Part shown: positions 25,516 to 35,710 of the stretch, one piece after another
Layout of the letters: each line of letters opens with the position of its first letter
Numbering within the stretch: the stretch's first letter is position 1
Assembly (NCBI RefSeq): GCF_003253545.1
Contig: NZ_QKYV01000004.1
Span: 186,001 to 250,000, forward strand
Origin: Mesonia algae
Lineage (GTDB): Bacteria; Bacteroidota; Bacteroidia; Flavobacteriales; Flavobacteriaceae
Length of the DNA stretch: 64,000 nt
Reading direction: 5' to 3'
The notes under the pieces: model-generated
Told to the model about the DNA's origin: nothing
What the model saw: the letters and a program-made list of their open reading frames with translations, nothing else
The model's database searches: none
Translations under genes and position numbers: made by a program

Positions 25516-25683
25516 GCCTGTATTAGTTATTTATATTTGATAAACTCAACACTTATTCTTTTAAAAAGGGTGAGTCTAAGTTGTAAAAGCAAGCCGTCTT
25601 AGAACGGATCCTTGATCAGCTTGTTAGCCCTATACTTGTTTAAAGGAGTTTATACAAAATCTATGCTAATACAGGCTTTTTTT
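25516..25683 (+). ncRNA. ssrS: Candidate 6S-like regulatory RNA
   Basis: A non-coding stretch between zapA and rny whose ends pair perfectly: GCCTGTATTAG (25516-25526) with CTAATACAGGC (25666-25676), followed by seven T residues. A second perfect helix lies inside it (ATAAACTC at 25540-25547 with GAGTTTAT at 25646-25653), and a central region contains shorter pairs such as AAGCAAGC with GCTTGTT. The result is a long rod with internal bulges of about 160-170 nt, which is the size and form of 6S RNA, the inhibitor of housekeeping RNA polymerase. A promoter-like TATATTTG (25532-25539) lies inside it; either it mimics a promoter or the true 5' end is further in. Confidence 0.65.
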
Positions 25684-25696
25684 ATATATAAAATTT

Positions 25697-27268
25697 ATGG
25701 ATATACAATTAATTATAGGAGCAGTCATAGGAATAATAGTAGGAGCTATTATTGCCTATTTTATCGTTAAATCATCGCAGAGCAAGAGCGCAAATTCTAT
25801 TGTTGCAGAAGCAAAAAAAGAAGCAGCGTCTATTTTGAAGGAAGCTAAAGCGGATGGAGAAAGTAAAAAGAAAGATAAAATTTTACAGGCTAAAGAAAAG
25901 TTTATCGAACTTAAGTCTGAGCATGAAAAAGTTATTTTATCTAGAGATAAAAAAATTGCTGATGCAGAAAAGAGAACAAGAGATAAAGAATCTCAGGTTT
26001 CATCTGAACTATCAAAAAACAAGAAATTAAATAAAGATTTAGAGGATAAAGTAAAAGATTACGATTTTAGAAACGATTACCTAGAAAAGAAGCAGGAGGA
26101 GATTGATAAAGTTCACCAAAATGCAATTAAGCAGTTAGAGGTTATTAGTGGTGTAAGCGCAGAAGAAGCAAAAGCTCAATTGGTAGAGTCATTAAAAGAA
26201 TCGGCTAAAACTGATGCTATGGTGATTATTCAAGACACGATTGAAGAAGCTAAAATGACGGCTCAACAAGAAGCAAAAAAGATTATTATTAATACGATCC
26301 AGCGAATTGGAACAGAAGAAGCAGTAGAAAATTGTGTTTCTGTATTTAATTTAGAAAGTGACGATGTAAAAGGTAGAATTATTGGTCGTGAAGGGCGTAA
26401 TATTAGAGCTATTGAAGCGGCAACAGGAGTTGAGATCATTGTAGATGATACTCCAGAAGCAATTATTCTTTCTTGTTTTGATTCAGTTCGTAGAGAGGTA
26501 GCAAGACTTTCTCTTCATAAGTTAGTAACTGACGGACGTATTCACCCTGCACGTATCGAGGAAGTTGTAAAGAAAACTCGTAAGCAAATTGATGAAGAAA
26601 TTATTGAAATAGGTAAACGTACCGTAATCGATTTAGGAATTCACGGCTTAAACCCAGAATTGATTAAGATTGTTGGTAGAATGAAGTATCGTTCTTCTTA
26701 TGGACAAAATCTATTGCAACACTCTAGAGAAGTAGCAAAATTATGTGGTGTAATGGCAGCAGAATTAGGTTTAAATCCAAAATTAGCTAAGCGTGCCGGA
26801 TTGTTACACGATATAGGAAAAGTGCCTGATACAGAAACAGAAGTGCCTCACGCAATTTTAGGAATGCAATGGGCAGAAAAATACGGAGAGAAACCAGAAG
26901 TTTGTAATGCGATTGGAGCTCACCACGATGAAGTAGAAATGACTTCATTATTGTCGCCAATTATTCAAGTTTGTGATGCTATAAGCGGAGCAAGACCAGG
27001 TGCAAGGCGTCAAGTGTTAGATTCTTATATTCAACGTTTAAAAGACTTAGAGGAAATTGCATTTGGCTTTACTGGAGTTAAAAAAGCATACGCTATCCAA
27101 GCAGGAAGGGAATTAAGAGTGATCGTAGAAAGTGAAAAGGTGAACGATGATAAAGCATCTAATTTATCTTTTGAAATCTCTCAGAAAATTCAAACTGATA
27201 TGACTTATCCAGGTCAGGTTAAAGTAACTGTAATTAGAGAAACAAGAGCAGTAAATATAGCTAAGTAA
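25697..27268 (+). CDS. rny: Ribonuclease Y
   Basis: A 523-aa membrane-anchored endoribonuclease of mRNA decay. One N-terminal transmembrane helix ([19 protein letters not shown]) is followed by a long charged coiled coil to about residue 200. A KH domain comes next ([30 protein letters not shown]), and then an HD domain with the metal motif LLHDIGK and GAHHDE. The domain order and length are those of RNase Y. It follows the 6S-like RNA and ends in a strong bidirectional terminator shared with sbcC. Confidence 0.97.
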   Translation: MDIQLIIGAVIGIIVGAIIAYFIVKSSQSKSANSIVAEAKKEAASILKEAKADGESKKKDKILQAKEKFIELKSEHEKVILSRDKKIADAEKRTRDKESQVSSELSKNKKLNKDLEDKVKDYDFRNDYLEKKQEEIDKVHQNAIKQLEVISGVSAEEAKAQLVESLKESAKTDAMVIIQDTIEEAKMTAQQEAKKIIINTIQRIGTEEAVENCVSVFNLESDDVKGRIIGREGRNIRAIEAATGVEIIVDDTPEAIILSCFDSVRREVARLSLHKLVTDGRIHPARIEEVVKKTRKQIDEEIIEIGKRTVIDLGIHGLNPELIKIVGRMKYRSSYGQNLLQHSREVAKLCGVMAAELGLNPKLAKRAGLLHDIGKVPDTETEVPHAILGMQWAEKYGEKPEVCNAIGAHHDEVEMTSLLSPIIQVCDAISGARPGARRQVLDSYIQRLKDLEEIAFGFTGVKKAYAIQAGRELRVIVESEKVNDDKASNLSFEISQKIQTDMTYPGQVKVTVIRETRAVNIAK

Positions 27269-27285
27269 AATATTTATTAGGACAT

Positions 27286-27323
27286 AAAAAAAGCCCTCAA
27301 TATTTAATTGAGGGCTTTTTTTT
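27286..27323. terminator. Bidirectional terminator between rny and sbcC
   Basis: Arms 27286-27300 and 27308-27322 are perfect inverse complements (AAGCCCTCAA core) around a 7-nt loop, flanked by A and T tracts. It ends on the first base of the sbcC stop codon. Confidence 0.9.
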
Positions 27324-30300
27324 ACACCACCTTCAAGCTACTATAACCTTGCCCATTCTGGCTTAGTTGTATCTGTGTGGCAATACGTTCTTTTAAGCTG
27401 GTTACGTGACTAATTACCCCAATCATTTTAGAAGATTTGGCTTGAAGAACTTCTAACGTATCTAAAGTTTGGTCTAAGGTTTCAGGGTCTAACGTACCAA
27501 AGCCTTCATCTATAAATAAAGAATTAATTTCTACATTCCTAGAAGCAAAATCAGATAAAGCTAAGGCTAATGCTAAACTTAGCAAAAAAGTTTCTCCACC
27601 AGACAGCGTCTTTACTGAACGTCTTTGTCCACCCATATGCTCGTCTATCGCCACTAAACTATCATCTTCGTCTGCCAAAGGTTTGTCCATTTTATAACGA
27701 TCTGTAAGTAAGACGAGACGCTTATTAGCCAACATTAATAATTGGGATAGGGTTAAATCTTGTGCGTAATCATTAAATTTTTTCCCTTTAGAATCACCAA
27801 TTAAATCGTTTAAAGTTTTCCAGCGTTTGTTTGTTTTCAACTGTTGACCAATCCCTTCTCTAATAGTTAAAATTTGTTTTAAATACAGCTCTTGATTTTT
27901 TATAATACGTTGCAATTCGTTAAGTTGAATTTCAACATCTTTTCTTTTATTTTCTTGATCTTTAGAGTTCTTTTGTAACTCTTCAAGTGATTTTTTAGTA
28001 GTTTTTTCTAATAAAATCTTCTGCTGAATTTTAAGTTCCTGCAAACGAGAGCTTAAGCTAATTTGTCTATTTTTTAAATCTTGTAATTCTTTCGAATATT
28101 TTTTAAAGAGAGAATGAGGTAAAAGTTTTTCAATGGCTGAAGCAATACTGGTATAACCCAATTTACGGAATTCTATTTCTAAGGTTTGCTTTGTTTTTTC
28201 TTGCTGTTTTTCTAGTTGGTTAAGCTCAGTAGAAATAGCTTTTTCTTCATTTTTTAATTGTTTTTCTTCTTGCTGAAGCCGTACATAAGCTTGTTCTGCA
28301 TCGCCTAATTCTTTTTCAAAGTTGTTTCCCTTATATAAATCTTGTATTGCTTCTTTTTTATGAACCCCGCGAACCAATAAATCGTTTAATTCTTCAATTG
28401 ATTTTTGCAGTTTCTGTAAATCAACTAGCTGCTCTAAAACTCTTTTGTACTTTTGTAATTCGGTTGTTTTTTTGATTAAATGCTCTTCAAATTCAGTAAA
28501 ATTATTTTCTTTTAATTGCTGAATTTCATTGACAAAATTTTCTTGATAGTTTTGTTCCTGAAGTTTTATTTTCTTCTCAATTTCTATGATTTTTTTTTCT
28601 AAAGTAGAATTTTGCTGTTGCAGTCCCTTTAATTGAGTTTCCGCTTGGGTAAGCTGCTTTTGGTTTAGATGTAAAGATTGCTGGAATACCTTTATTTCAG
28701 TAGAAATTTTATCATTGTTCACCGGTACATGTTCTGCAAACGGATGTTCTTTACTTCCGCATAAAGGGCAAGGGGTTTCGGGCTGTAGATCTAGACGATA
28801 ATCATCTAATTTTTTTTGTAAGTCTGCTATTTTTTGGGCGTTTTGTTTCGCTTCCAATTGCGCAGTTTGCAAATCAACTTGCTGCTGAAAATCCTTAATT
28901 TGCGGGGGAAGGTTTTTTAAGTCTAATTGATTTTGTTCTAAAAGTTCAGATTCTTTGACGCTCTCTTTTTTTAGTTGCTCAATCTCTAAATATACTTTTT
29001 CTGCAGCTCTAATTTTTTTTAGCTGAAGCTGAATTTTTTCCTGCTCCAATTCAAAATCTATGGTAGTAGAAAAAGAATGCTCATCTTCTAAGTTTTCTTT
29101 CTCTTTATTTTTTTTCTGAACAAGAATATGTACCTCATGTTTAGTTTCGAGCGGATTATTTTGGGATAAAACTAAATTGAAGCTCATCAATTGCTGCTGA
29201 ATATTCTTAGATAGAGTTTTAAATTCAGTTACAATATTTTGGCGTTCGCTATATAAATTACGTAGGTTTTGTTTGTAATTGTTTAAACTTTGTGTAAAGT
29301 TATCTTCTAAAGTGTTTAAGCCAAAAAGTGAATTAAAATCAGTTTTATTTTGTTCGAGTTTTCTAGATAGTGTTTTTAATTGCTCTTCGTTTTTAACACG
29401 TTTAGTCTCTAATTGTTCTAATTGAGATGTGGTGTTTTTCCAAGAATTAATTTCATCTGTAAAGTCCTGTAATTCTTGATGCTTATTTAAAGCATCTCCT
29501 TTTTCTTTCTCGAAAATATTTTTTTCTTTATCATTTTCAAGATGTTCATTTTCTACACCTTGAATATTTTTTTCAAGTTCTACTAAGTTTTCTTTGTCAG
29601 TGATTTGAGTTTTTAAATCTTCAACCTCTTTTTGAAGCTTATCTTTTAAATCCTGAATATGCTGAGCTTGCTTTTTATTCTCTTCAAATTCTTCCTGCGG
29701 AATTAATTGTTCTTCAAACGTATTTATTTTTGCTTGTTGCTCTTTAACAGCACTTTCCAATTCACGGTATTTAAAGAAAGCTAACTGTCCTAGTTTTCTG
29801 TAAATTTCTGTTCCTGTAATTTTTTCTAGCAACTCCCCACGTTCCTCTTTTTTTACTTGTAAAAACTTGGCAAAATCTCCTTGCGCCAATACAACAGATT
29901 TAATGAATTGCTCATAATTAAGCCCGATGAGTTCCTCATTTTTTCCTGGGACTTCAGATTTTTTTAAATCTAAGTTTACTTGTGCTGTATCGGCCAAAAA
30001 CATCTCATAATCTCGTAGATTACCATTTCTATTGGTAGAAATTTCCCAGCGAGAAATGTACTCTCCCATTGCGCATGCATAAGTTACTTCAGCGAAAGCT
30101 TCACTTTGATTACGAGTAAGTATAGCGCCTTTTTTCACAATTTCGTTGGTGCTCATTTTTCCCAACCTTGGAACTTGATTAAATAAAGCTAAAGAAATGA
30201 CATCTAACAACGTGGTTTTCCCACTTCCTGTTGGTCCAGTAATGGCAAATAAATTGTTTTGCACAAAGGGTGATTGCGTAAAATCTACTTCGTGCTCACC

Positions 30301-30345
30301 TTTTAACGAATTAATGTTTTTAAAGCGAAGTTTTAAAATTTTCAT
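27322..30345 (-). CDS. sbcC: Exonuclease subunit SbcC (Rad50-like ATPase)
   Basis: A 1007-aa SMC-like ATPase that pairs with SbcD to cut hairpins and DNA ends. The N-terminal half-domain has Walker A GPTGSGKTT at residues 37-45. Two very long coiled coils flank a zinc hook CPLCGSKEH near residue 526. The C-terminal half carries the signature LSGGETFLLSLALALAL and Walker B SLFIDEGFGTLDP. Its start lies 12 nt after the sbcD stop, so sbcD-sbcC form an operon. The protein is rich in Q and K in the coils, as is normal. Confidence 0.95.
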   Translation of the reverse strand: MKILKLRFKNINSLKGEHEVDFTQSPFVQNNLFAITGPTGSGKTTLLDVISLALFNQVPRLGKMSTNEIVKKGAILTRNQSEAFAEVTYACAMGEYISRWEISTNRNGNLRDYEMFLADTAQVNLDLKKSEVPGKNEELIGLNYEQFIKSVVLAQGDFAKFLQVKKEERGELLEKITGTEIYRKLGQLAFFKYRELESAVKEQQAKINTFEEQLIPQEEFEENKKQAQHIQDLKDKLQKEVEDLKTQITDKENLVELEKNIQGVENEHLENDKEKNIFEKEKGDALNKHQELQDFTDEINSWKNTTSQLEQLETKRVKNEEQLKTLSRKLEQNKTDFNSLFGLNTLEDNFTQSLNNYKQNLRNLYSERQNIVTEFKTLSKNIQQQLMSFNLVLSQNNPLETKHEVHILVQKKNKEKENLEDEHSFSTTIDFELEQEKIQLQLKKIRAAEKVYLEIEQLKKESVKESELLEQNQLDLKNLPPQIKDFQQQVDLQTAQLEAKQNAQKIADLQKKLDDYRLDLQPETPCPLCGSKEHPFAEHVPVNNDKISTEIKVFQQSLHLNQKQLTQAETQLKGLQQQNSTLEKKIIEIEKKIKLQEQNYQENFVNEIQQLKENNFTEFEEHLIKKTTELQKYKRVLEQLVDLQKLQKSIEELNDLLVRGVHKKEAIQDLYKGNNFEKELGDAEQAYVRLQQEEKQLKNEEKAISTELNQLEKQQEKTKQTLEIEFRKLGYTSIASAIEKLLPHSLFKKYSKELQDLKNRQISLSSRLQELKIQQKILLEKTTKKSLEELQKNSKDQENKRKDVEIQLNELQRIIKNQELYLKQILTIREGIGQQLKTNKRWKTLNDLIGDSKGKKFNDYAQDLTLSQLLMLANKRLVLLTDRYKMDKPLADEDDSLVAIDEHMGGQRRSVKTLSGGETFLLSLALALALSDFASRNVEINSLFIDEGFGTLDPETLDQTLDTLEVLQAKSSKMIGVISHVTSLKERIATQIQLSQNGQGYSSLKVV

Positions 30346-30357
30346 AGTCAGTAAAAT

Positions 30358-31566
30358 TTAATCAGAAGTGTGTTGCATTTCTTTTAATTCATCAAAAGTG
30401 TGTAGCAATTCTTGTTTTTCCTCATCAGAAAAGGCTTCGTTTTTCAGTAAAGACTCAAAAACTTCTTTAGGTTCTAAATCGGCCAAATTTTGCTGGGCAC
30501 CAAAAACCTCACTGCTTTGTAGTTGCTGATTTTTAAAGTGAGCTCGATGTTTAATGATCTCTACATTTTCCTGATTAAAATTGCTAACCAATTCATCTAA
30601 ATCTGCTAATTTTTGAGTGCTGTAATGCTCTTCTTGCATCTCAACTTCTACCAAAGTTGCCAAATTTTCTTCGAATTTTAAGTCGGTTAACTTCAATTTT
30701 AATTCTGCTAGGTTTCCTTTTAATTTTAAAAGCTTTCTGAAACTCGGAATTGGAATGCTTTTAGGTTCAAATCCGTTTTCGGTATCCAGTAACAAAACTC
30801 GTTTTTCATCTTTACGTTCGCTAAAGGAAAGCATTAAAGGAGAACCACTATAAAACGTAGGAATTTGAGCATTTATGCGTTGGGGTTGGTGAATATGCCC
30901 CAAAGCTACATAAGAAAAATAAGAATTGAATTGTTCTGCTTTAAAAGCAGCTTGGTTCCCAATTTGTATGTCTCGCTCACTCTCTGATGTGCTTACTCCG
31001 GCAGCATACAAATGCCCCATCGCCAATGCAGGAATCTGGGGATATTTTTCTTGACAAATTTCTGCAGCTTCATCAAATTTTGTTTGAATCCCTTTTCTAA
31101 TTGCTGCGAGACGTTCTTCATAAGTATTTCCTTCGTTTGCTAGCCGCACATCTGCATCTCGTAAATAGGGAAGGGCTGCAATGACCACTTTTGGATTTTC
31201 GTTGTGGGGTAACGGAATGATACAATCTTCCATATTTTTGGGTAAACCTCCAATAACATCCATTTGTAAAGCCGAAAGTAACCCTTTTGGCGCATCTAAC
31301 ATACTAGGAGAGTCGTGGTTTCCTCCTGTGATGATCAATCTGCAATTCAAGTTTTTTAAGGTGACTAAGGTTTGGTAATATTGTTTTCTAGCTTCCGCGG
31401 ACGGGTTTGCTAAGTCGAAAACATCTCCCGAAACTAAGATGACTTCTATTTTTTCATCGCTCACCAACTTACACAGCCATTGAATAAACAAGTTGAAGTC
31501 TTCGTACAAGTAATGTTTGTGTAAACGCTTACCAATATGCCAATCGGCTGTATGTAGTATTTTCAT
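30358..31566 (-). CDS. sbcD: Exonuclease subunit SbcD (Mre11-like nuclease)
   Basis: A 402-aa calcineurin-like phosphoesterase, the nuclease subunit of SbcCD. The metal motifs appear in order: HTADWHIGKRL (D and H), VSGDVFDLANP, ITGGNHDSP, then GHLYAAG and ALGHIHQPQ. The remaining C-terminal part would bind the SbcC base. It is the first gene of the sbcDC operon. A copy of the iterated palindrome at 31391 encodes P-S-A-E-A between the second and third phosphoesterase motifs. Confidence 0.95.
   Translation of the reverse strand: MKILHTADWHIGKRLHKHYLYEDFNLFIQWLCKLVSDEKIEVILVSGDVFDLANPSAEARKQYYQTLVTLKNLNCRLIITGGNHDSPSMLDAPKGLLSALQMDVIGGLPKNMEDCIIPLPHNENPKVVIAALPYLRDADVRLANEGNTYEERLAAIRKGIQTKFDEAAEICQEKYPQIPALAMGHLYAAGVSTSESERDIQIGNQAAFKAEQFNSYFSYVALGHIHQPQRINAQIPTFYSGSPLMLSFSERKDEKRVLLLDTENGFEPKSIPIPSFRKLLKLKGNLAELKLKLTDLKFEENLATLVEVEMQEEHYSTQKLADLDELVSNFNQENVEIIKHRAHFKNQQLQSSEVFGAQQNLADLEPKEVFESLLKNEAFSDEEKQELLHTFDELKEMQHTSD
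31391..31400. repeat. Iterated palindrome copy 5 (partial)
   Basis: GCTTCCGCGG followed by a decayed right arm (ACGGG). Within sbcD it is read as P-S-A-E-A, the same frame as most other copies. Confidence 0.6.
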
Positions 31567-31656
31567 AAAAGATATTGAACTGAAAAAATAAATTTCAATT
31601 TACGAAGGAAACCGCGACTATAAAAATGTCTATAACTGCTTTTATAAACAAAAACT

Positions 31657-31664
31657 TATCTTTG
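31657..31664 (+). promoter_or_regulatory. -7 box upstream of the 51-aa basic protein
   Basis: TATCTTTG matches TAnnTTTG and ends 13 nt before the ATG at 31678. It supports the view that the short ORF is expressed. Confidence 0.55.
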
Positions 31665-31677
31665 TAGAAAAATTAGA

Positions 31678-31833
31678 ATGGCAAAATCTGGTTCAGAAAA
31701 AAATACAAAAAATAAAGCGAAGCATACGAAGTTAATGAATCGGAAGAAAAATAAACTCCGCCAAGAAAAAGCAGATAGAAAAGCGCGCTTAAAAGAGTTG
31801 ACTGCTAAAATGAAAGAGAAAAAAGAGAATTAA
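31678..31833 (+). CDS. Small highly basic protein (51 aa)
   Basis: A 51-codon ORF starting MAKSGSEKNTK and ending KMKEKKEN, with about half the residues K, R or E and no hydrophobic segment. It is preceded by a clear -7 box at 31657. Its composition suggests a nucleic-acid- or ribosome-associated protein, but no family is assigned. Its stop codon overlaps the stop codon of the convergent acyltransferase by 3 nt (31830-31833). The promoter and uninterrupted frame support it as real. Confidence 0.65.
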   Translation: MAKSGSEKNTKNKAKHTKLMNRKKNKLRQEKADRKARLKELTAKMKEKKEN

Positions 31834-32354
31834 AGGTCTGCTTTTCCTTTAATATCTTTAAAAAATAGTTGAAGCAATCTTAGGTCTTTTTCGTAATTCT
31901 TAGTAGGGTAGAAGGGTTCTCCAATTTTGACCACTTTTCTTCCATAATCAAACCCCACAGGAATGATTGGAACATTGGCAGCCAAGGCAATATAATAAAA
32001 GCCAGTTTTCCAATTCAATACTTTTTTGCGTGTTCCTTCTGGAGCAAGGGATAGTCTAAATTCTTCTTTTTCTGCAAAAATTTTAGCAATAGCTTCCACT
32101 TTATTTTCACTATTACTCCTATCTAGTGGTGTGCCGCCCATCCATCTAAAATAAGCTCCAAACGGCCATTTGAACAATTCTTTTTTTCCTACAAAATCAA
32201 TAGGGATTTTAACAATACTTCTAGTAAAAACACCAATATAGAAATCATGCCAACTCGTATGTGGAACCACAATAATAACAGATTTTTTTATTGAAGGATC
32301 AAATTCTCCTTCAATTTTCCATCCCATTATTTTATTAAATATATAATTGACCAT
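31830..32354 (-). CDS. 1-acyl-sn-glycerol-3-phosphate acyltransferase-like protein (PlsC family)
   Basis: A 174-aa acyltransferase of the PlsC/LPLAT superfamily. The catalytic H-x-x-x-x-D motif is PHTSWHDF near residues 32-39, with the acceptor-binding segment GGTPLDRS and the third motif LAPEGTRKK following. It is short for PlsC (about 240 aa) and lacks a long N-terminal membrane anchor, like the small flavobacterial acyltransferases of this type. It probably acylates a lysophospholipid or a related lipid at the inner membrane. Confidence 0.88.
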   Translation of the reverse strand: MVNYIFNKIMGWKIEGEFDPSIKKSVIIVVPHTSWHDFYIGVFTRSIVKIPIDFVGKKELFKWPFGAYFRWMGGTPLDRSNSENKVEAIAKIFAEKEEFRLSLAPEGTRKKVLNWKTGFYYIALAANVPIIPVGFDYGRKVVKIGEPFYPTKNYEKDLRLLQLFFKDIKGKADL

Positions 32355-32391
32355 CTACTATTTTAAGAATTTAGCAAAAATAAGAAATAAA

Positions 32392-32420
32392 AAAAGCTAC
32401 CCCCAATGAGAGTAGCTTTT
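32392..32420 (-). terminator. Terminator of clpB
   Basis: Arms 32392-32400 and 32412-32420 (GCTAC/GTAGC core with A/T tract extensions). Read on the minus strand it ends in a T tract, 22 nt after the clpB stop. Confidence 0.75.
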
Positions 32421-32441
32421 AATTTTTAAAAAATTGATTAA

Positions 32442-35057
32442 TTAATTAGAAATGATAGGTTTTTCAGATTCATTTCTAAACACCAGTTCCTCATCAAAGG
32501 CATCTATCAAAATGATACTTTCTGCGGTAACTCGTCCCGAGAGAATTTCTTTAGAAAGTTTGTTGAGTACTTCTTTCTGAATAGTTCTTTTTACGGGTCT
32601 TGCTCCAAACTGAGGGTCAAAACCTTTTTTGGAAAGTAGTGCGATCGCTTCTTGAGTTGCATCTATCGTAATATTCTGCTCCGCTAGCATTCTGCTTACT
32701 CCTTTTAATTGTAACCCTACAATCTCTTGAATATTTTCTTGGTTTAAAGGCGTAAACATTACAATATCATCTATTCTATTTAAAAACTCAGGTCTTACCT
32801 GTTGTTTTAGTAAACCAAGAACTTCAATTTTAGCGCTCTCCATAGCAGTTTCCATATCTTTAACTGCTTCAAATTTTTCTTGAATTATTTGACTTCCCAT
32901 ATTAGAGGTCATTACGATAATGGTATTTCTAAAATCTGCTAAGCGTCCTTTATTATCGGTCAACCTACCCTCATCTAAAACCTGTAAAAGAATATTAAAA
33001 GTATCGGGATGTGCTTTTTCAATCTCATCTAATAAGACGACTGAATAAGGTTTTCTTCTAACGGCCTCGGTCAATTGTCCTCCTTCATCATAACCTACAT
33101 ATCCTGGAGGCGCACCTACCAATCTACTTACCGAATGACGCTCTTGATATTCACTCATATCTATTCGTGTCATTGCGCTATCATCGTCAAAAAGATATTC
33201 CGCTAAGGCTTTAGCTAATTCTGTTTTTCCGACTCCGGTTGTTCCTAAAAACAAGAAACTTCCTATAGGTCTTTTTTGATCTTGCAAACCAGCGCGACTT
33301 CTTCTAATGGCATCACTCACCGCTTGTATAGCTTCTTCTTGACCAACCACGCGTTTGTGTAATTCATCTTCTAGATTCAAAAGTTTTTCTCGCTCACTTT
33401 GTAGCATTTTGGTAATCGGTATTCCCGTCCATTTCCCTACAACTTCAGCAATATCTTCATTGGTCACCTCTTCTTGAATTAAAGATTTTCCGCCTTTTGC
33501 TTTTTGCTCAGCCACTTCTTTTTGAAGTTTTTCTAAACGTTCTTGCGCTTCTTTAATCTTTCCATAACGGATTTCGGCTACTTTTCCGTAATCGCCATCT
33601 CTTTCTGCTCTTTCCGCTTCTAACTTAAAGTTTTCAATGTCGGTTTTTGCTTGCTGAATATTATCTACAATCCCTTTTTCGTTTTGCCATTTAGCATTCA
33701 GTTCAGCTCGATCTTCTTTAAGGTTTGCTAAATCTGCTTGAAGTATTTTTAGTTTGCTTTCATCTTTTTCTCGCTTAATTGCTTCAATTTCAATCTCGAG
33801 TTGCATAATTTTTCTATCCAAAACATCTAACTCTTCAGGCTTAGAATTAATTTCCATACGGAGTTTAGAAGCAGCTTCATCCATTAAATCGATTGCTTTA
33901 TCAGGTAAAAAACGATTCGTGATGTAGCGTTGAGAAAGTTCTACTGCAGCGATTATGGCTTCATCTTTGATTCTTACTTTATGATGGGTTTCGTATTTTT
34001 CTTTAATTCCGCGAAGAATAGAAATAGCACTTTCGGTATCGGGTTCATCTACGGTTACACGCTGAAAACGACGCTCTAATGCTTTATCTTTTTCAAAATA
34101 TTTTTGATACTCATCTAAGGTGGTCGCACCAATAGCACGTAATTCGCCTCGAGCCAATGCAGGCTTAAGAATATTTGCCGCATCCATAGCTCCTTGTCCG
34201 CCACCAGCACCCACAAGTGTATGGATTTCATCTATAAAAAGCACGATATTCCCATCGCTAGAAGTAACTTCTTTAATAACCGATTTTAAACGTTCTTCAA
34301 ACTCACCTTTGTATTTTGCTCCCGCAATTAAAGCACCCATATCTAAAGAATAAATTTCTTTATCTTTTAAATTTTCTGGGACATCGCCTGCAACAATACG
34401 ATGCGCTAAACCTTCTGCAATAGCGGTTTTACCAGTTCCTGGTTCACCAACCAACATAGGGTTGTTTTTTGTTCTTCGAGATAAGATTTGAAGTATTCTT
34501 CTTATTTCTTCATCCCGACCAATTACGGGATCTAATTTTCCACTATCGGCTAGTTGGTTTAGGTTTTTAGCATATTTATTTAGAGAGTTGTAAGTTTCTT
34601 CTGCAGTTTGAGAAGTTACACGATGTCCTTTTCTTAATTCTTCGATTGCTGCTTTCAAACCTTTTTCTGTGGCACCTTGATCTTTTAAAATTTGAGCAAC
34701 CTTACTTTTAGAATTGAAAATCGCTAAAATGAGATGTTCTACAGAAACATATTCATCATTCATTTTCTTAGCAATTGAAGATGCATCCGTTAAGGTTTTT
34801 CCAGCTTCTCGAGAAAGCACGATATCTCCACCACTTACTTTAGGGAAACTTTCCATGGTTTTATCTAATATTTGATTAAACAAAGCCACATTAATGTTAA
34901 GTTTTTTGAGTAAAAATGGAGTTACGTTTTCGTCTACCGAGGTAATGGCTTTAAATAAATGTTCATTCTCGATTTGTTGATGGCCAAATTCTTGAGCAAG
35001 CTGTTGCGCCTGCTGTATCGCCTCTTGTGATTTTATGGTATAATTGTTAAAATTCAT
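32442..35057 (-). CDS. clpB: ClpB disaggregase chaperone
   Basis: An 871-aa Hsp100 ATPase that resolves protein aggregates with DnaK. Domain order: N-terminal Clp_N repeats (residues 1-150), first AAA+ with Walker [10 protein letters not shown] near 205 and Walker B FIDEIHTL, a middle coiled-coil domain (about 410-530), then second AAA+ with Walker [10 protein letters not shown] near 605 and arginine-finger region. It lacks the IGL/F loop of ClpA/X that docks to ClpP, as expected for ClpB. Probably heat-induced; a heat-shock operator was not identified upstream. Confidence 0.97.
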   Translation of the reverse strand: MNFNNYTIKSQEAIQQAQQLAQEFGHQQIENEHLFKAITSVDENVTPFLLKKLNINVALFNQILDKTMESFPKVSGGDIVLSREAGKTLTDASSIAKKMNDEYVSVEHLILAIFNSKSKVAQILKDQGATEKGLKAAIEELRKGHRVTSQTAEETYNSLNKYAKNLNQLADSGKLDPVIGRDEEIRRILQILSRRTKNNPMLVGEPGTGKTAIAEGLAHRIVAGDVPENLKDKEIYSLDMGALIAGAKYKGEFEERLKSVIKEVTSSDGNIVLFIDEIHTLVGAGGGQGAMDAANILKPALARGELRAIGATTLDEYQKYFEKDKALERRFQRVTVDEPDTESAISILRGIKEKYETHHKVRIKDEAIIAAVELSQRYITNRFLPDKAIDLMDEAASKLRMEINSKPEELDVLDRKIMQLEIEIEAIKREKDESKLKILQADLANLKEDRAELNAKWQNEKGIVDNIQQAKTDIENFKLEAERAERDGDYGKVAEIRYGKIKEAQERLEKLQKEVAEQKAKGGKSLIQEEVTNEDIAEVVGKWTGIPITKMLQSEREKLLNLEDELHKRVVGQEEAIQAVSDAIRRSRAGLQDQKRPIGSFLFLGTTGVGKTELAKALAEYLFDDDSAMTRIDMSEYQERHSVSRLVGAPPGYVGYDEGGQLTEAVRRKPYSVVLLDEIEKAHPDTFNILLQVLDEGRLTDNKGRLADFRNTIIVMTSNMGSQIIQEKFEAVKDMETAMESAKIEVLGLLKQQVRPEFLNRIDDIVMFTPLNQENIQEIVGLQLKGVSRMLAEQNITIDATQEAIALLSKKGFDPQFGARPVKRTIQKEVLNKLSKEILSGRVTAESIILIDAFDEELVFRNESEKPIISN

Positions 35058-35248
35058 ATTTTAATGTTTAATATGGAATAGTCAACTAATGTGCCTTTTA
35101 TGAAAAATGACAAAATGGCATTATTCCACGATAACAGCGTGACAATATTACATATTTGTGAAATAATTAAGTGATATGGTAATCTTTTTATAAAGTTAGA
35201 AAGAAGAAGAAATAATATCCTTAAATTTATTTTAAAAAGTTAGTTACA

Positions 35249-35641
35249 ATGGGATTATTAGATAAACTATTTAAAAAGCAAGATGATGTTGCTAAAAAGG
35301 AAATTAAAGAAATTCCTTGGAAAATGTTAACCAAAGAAGAAGATTTGGATCTTATTTTAGATGAATCTGAAGAAGTTAGTGTGGTAATATTTAAACATTC
35401 TACCCGTTGCGGAATAAGTAGAACAGTTTTAAAACAATTTGAGAAAACCTATGATTTTGAACTTACTGAAGTGCAACCTTATTATTTAGATCTGCTTCAA
35501 TATAGAAATGTTAGTAATGCAGTAGCTGAAAAGTTTAAAGTTATGCATCAATCTCCACAAATGATTGTGGTCAAAAACCGAGTAGTAGTTCATCAATCTT
35601 CACATCATGAAATTGATGCAGATATACTCGCGTCGTTTTAA
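35249..35641 (+). CDS. ytxJ: Bacillithiol-system redox protein YtxJ-like
   Basis: A 130-aa thioredoxin-fold monothiol protein. The motif FKHSTRCGISRTVLKQFE (single cysteine near residue 55) and the ending around MHQSPQMIVV, with the cis-proline context SPQ, match the YtxJ family. YtxJ proteins are proposed to reverse S-bacillithiolation, so the organism probably makes bacillithiol. The gene is monocistronic and divergent from clpB, with a 190-nt gap, and is followed by its own terminator. No bacillithiol synthesis genes are in the window. Confidence 0.88.
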   Translation: MGLLDKLFKKQDDVAKKEIKEIPWKMLTKEEDLDLILDESEEVSVVIFKHSTRCGISRTVLKQFEKTYDFELTEVQPYYLDLLQYRNVSNAVAEKFKVMHQSPQMIVVKNRVVVHQSSHHEIDADILASF

Positions 35642-35655
35642 ATAGAAGTTAAAGA

Positions 35656-35692
35656 AAAAATAGCCATTTCTGATTATAGAAATGGCTTTTTT
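35656..35692. terminator. Bidirectional terminator after ytxJ
   Basis: Core arms AGCCATTTC (35662-35670) and GAAATGGCT (35679-35687) with an 8-nt loop, flanked by A6 and T6. It separates ytxJ from the convergent fahA. Confidence 0.88.
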
Positions 35693-35710
35693 AACATCAA
35701 TTCTTTTCTT

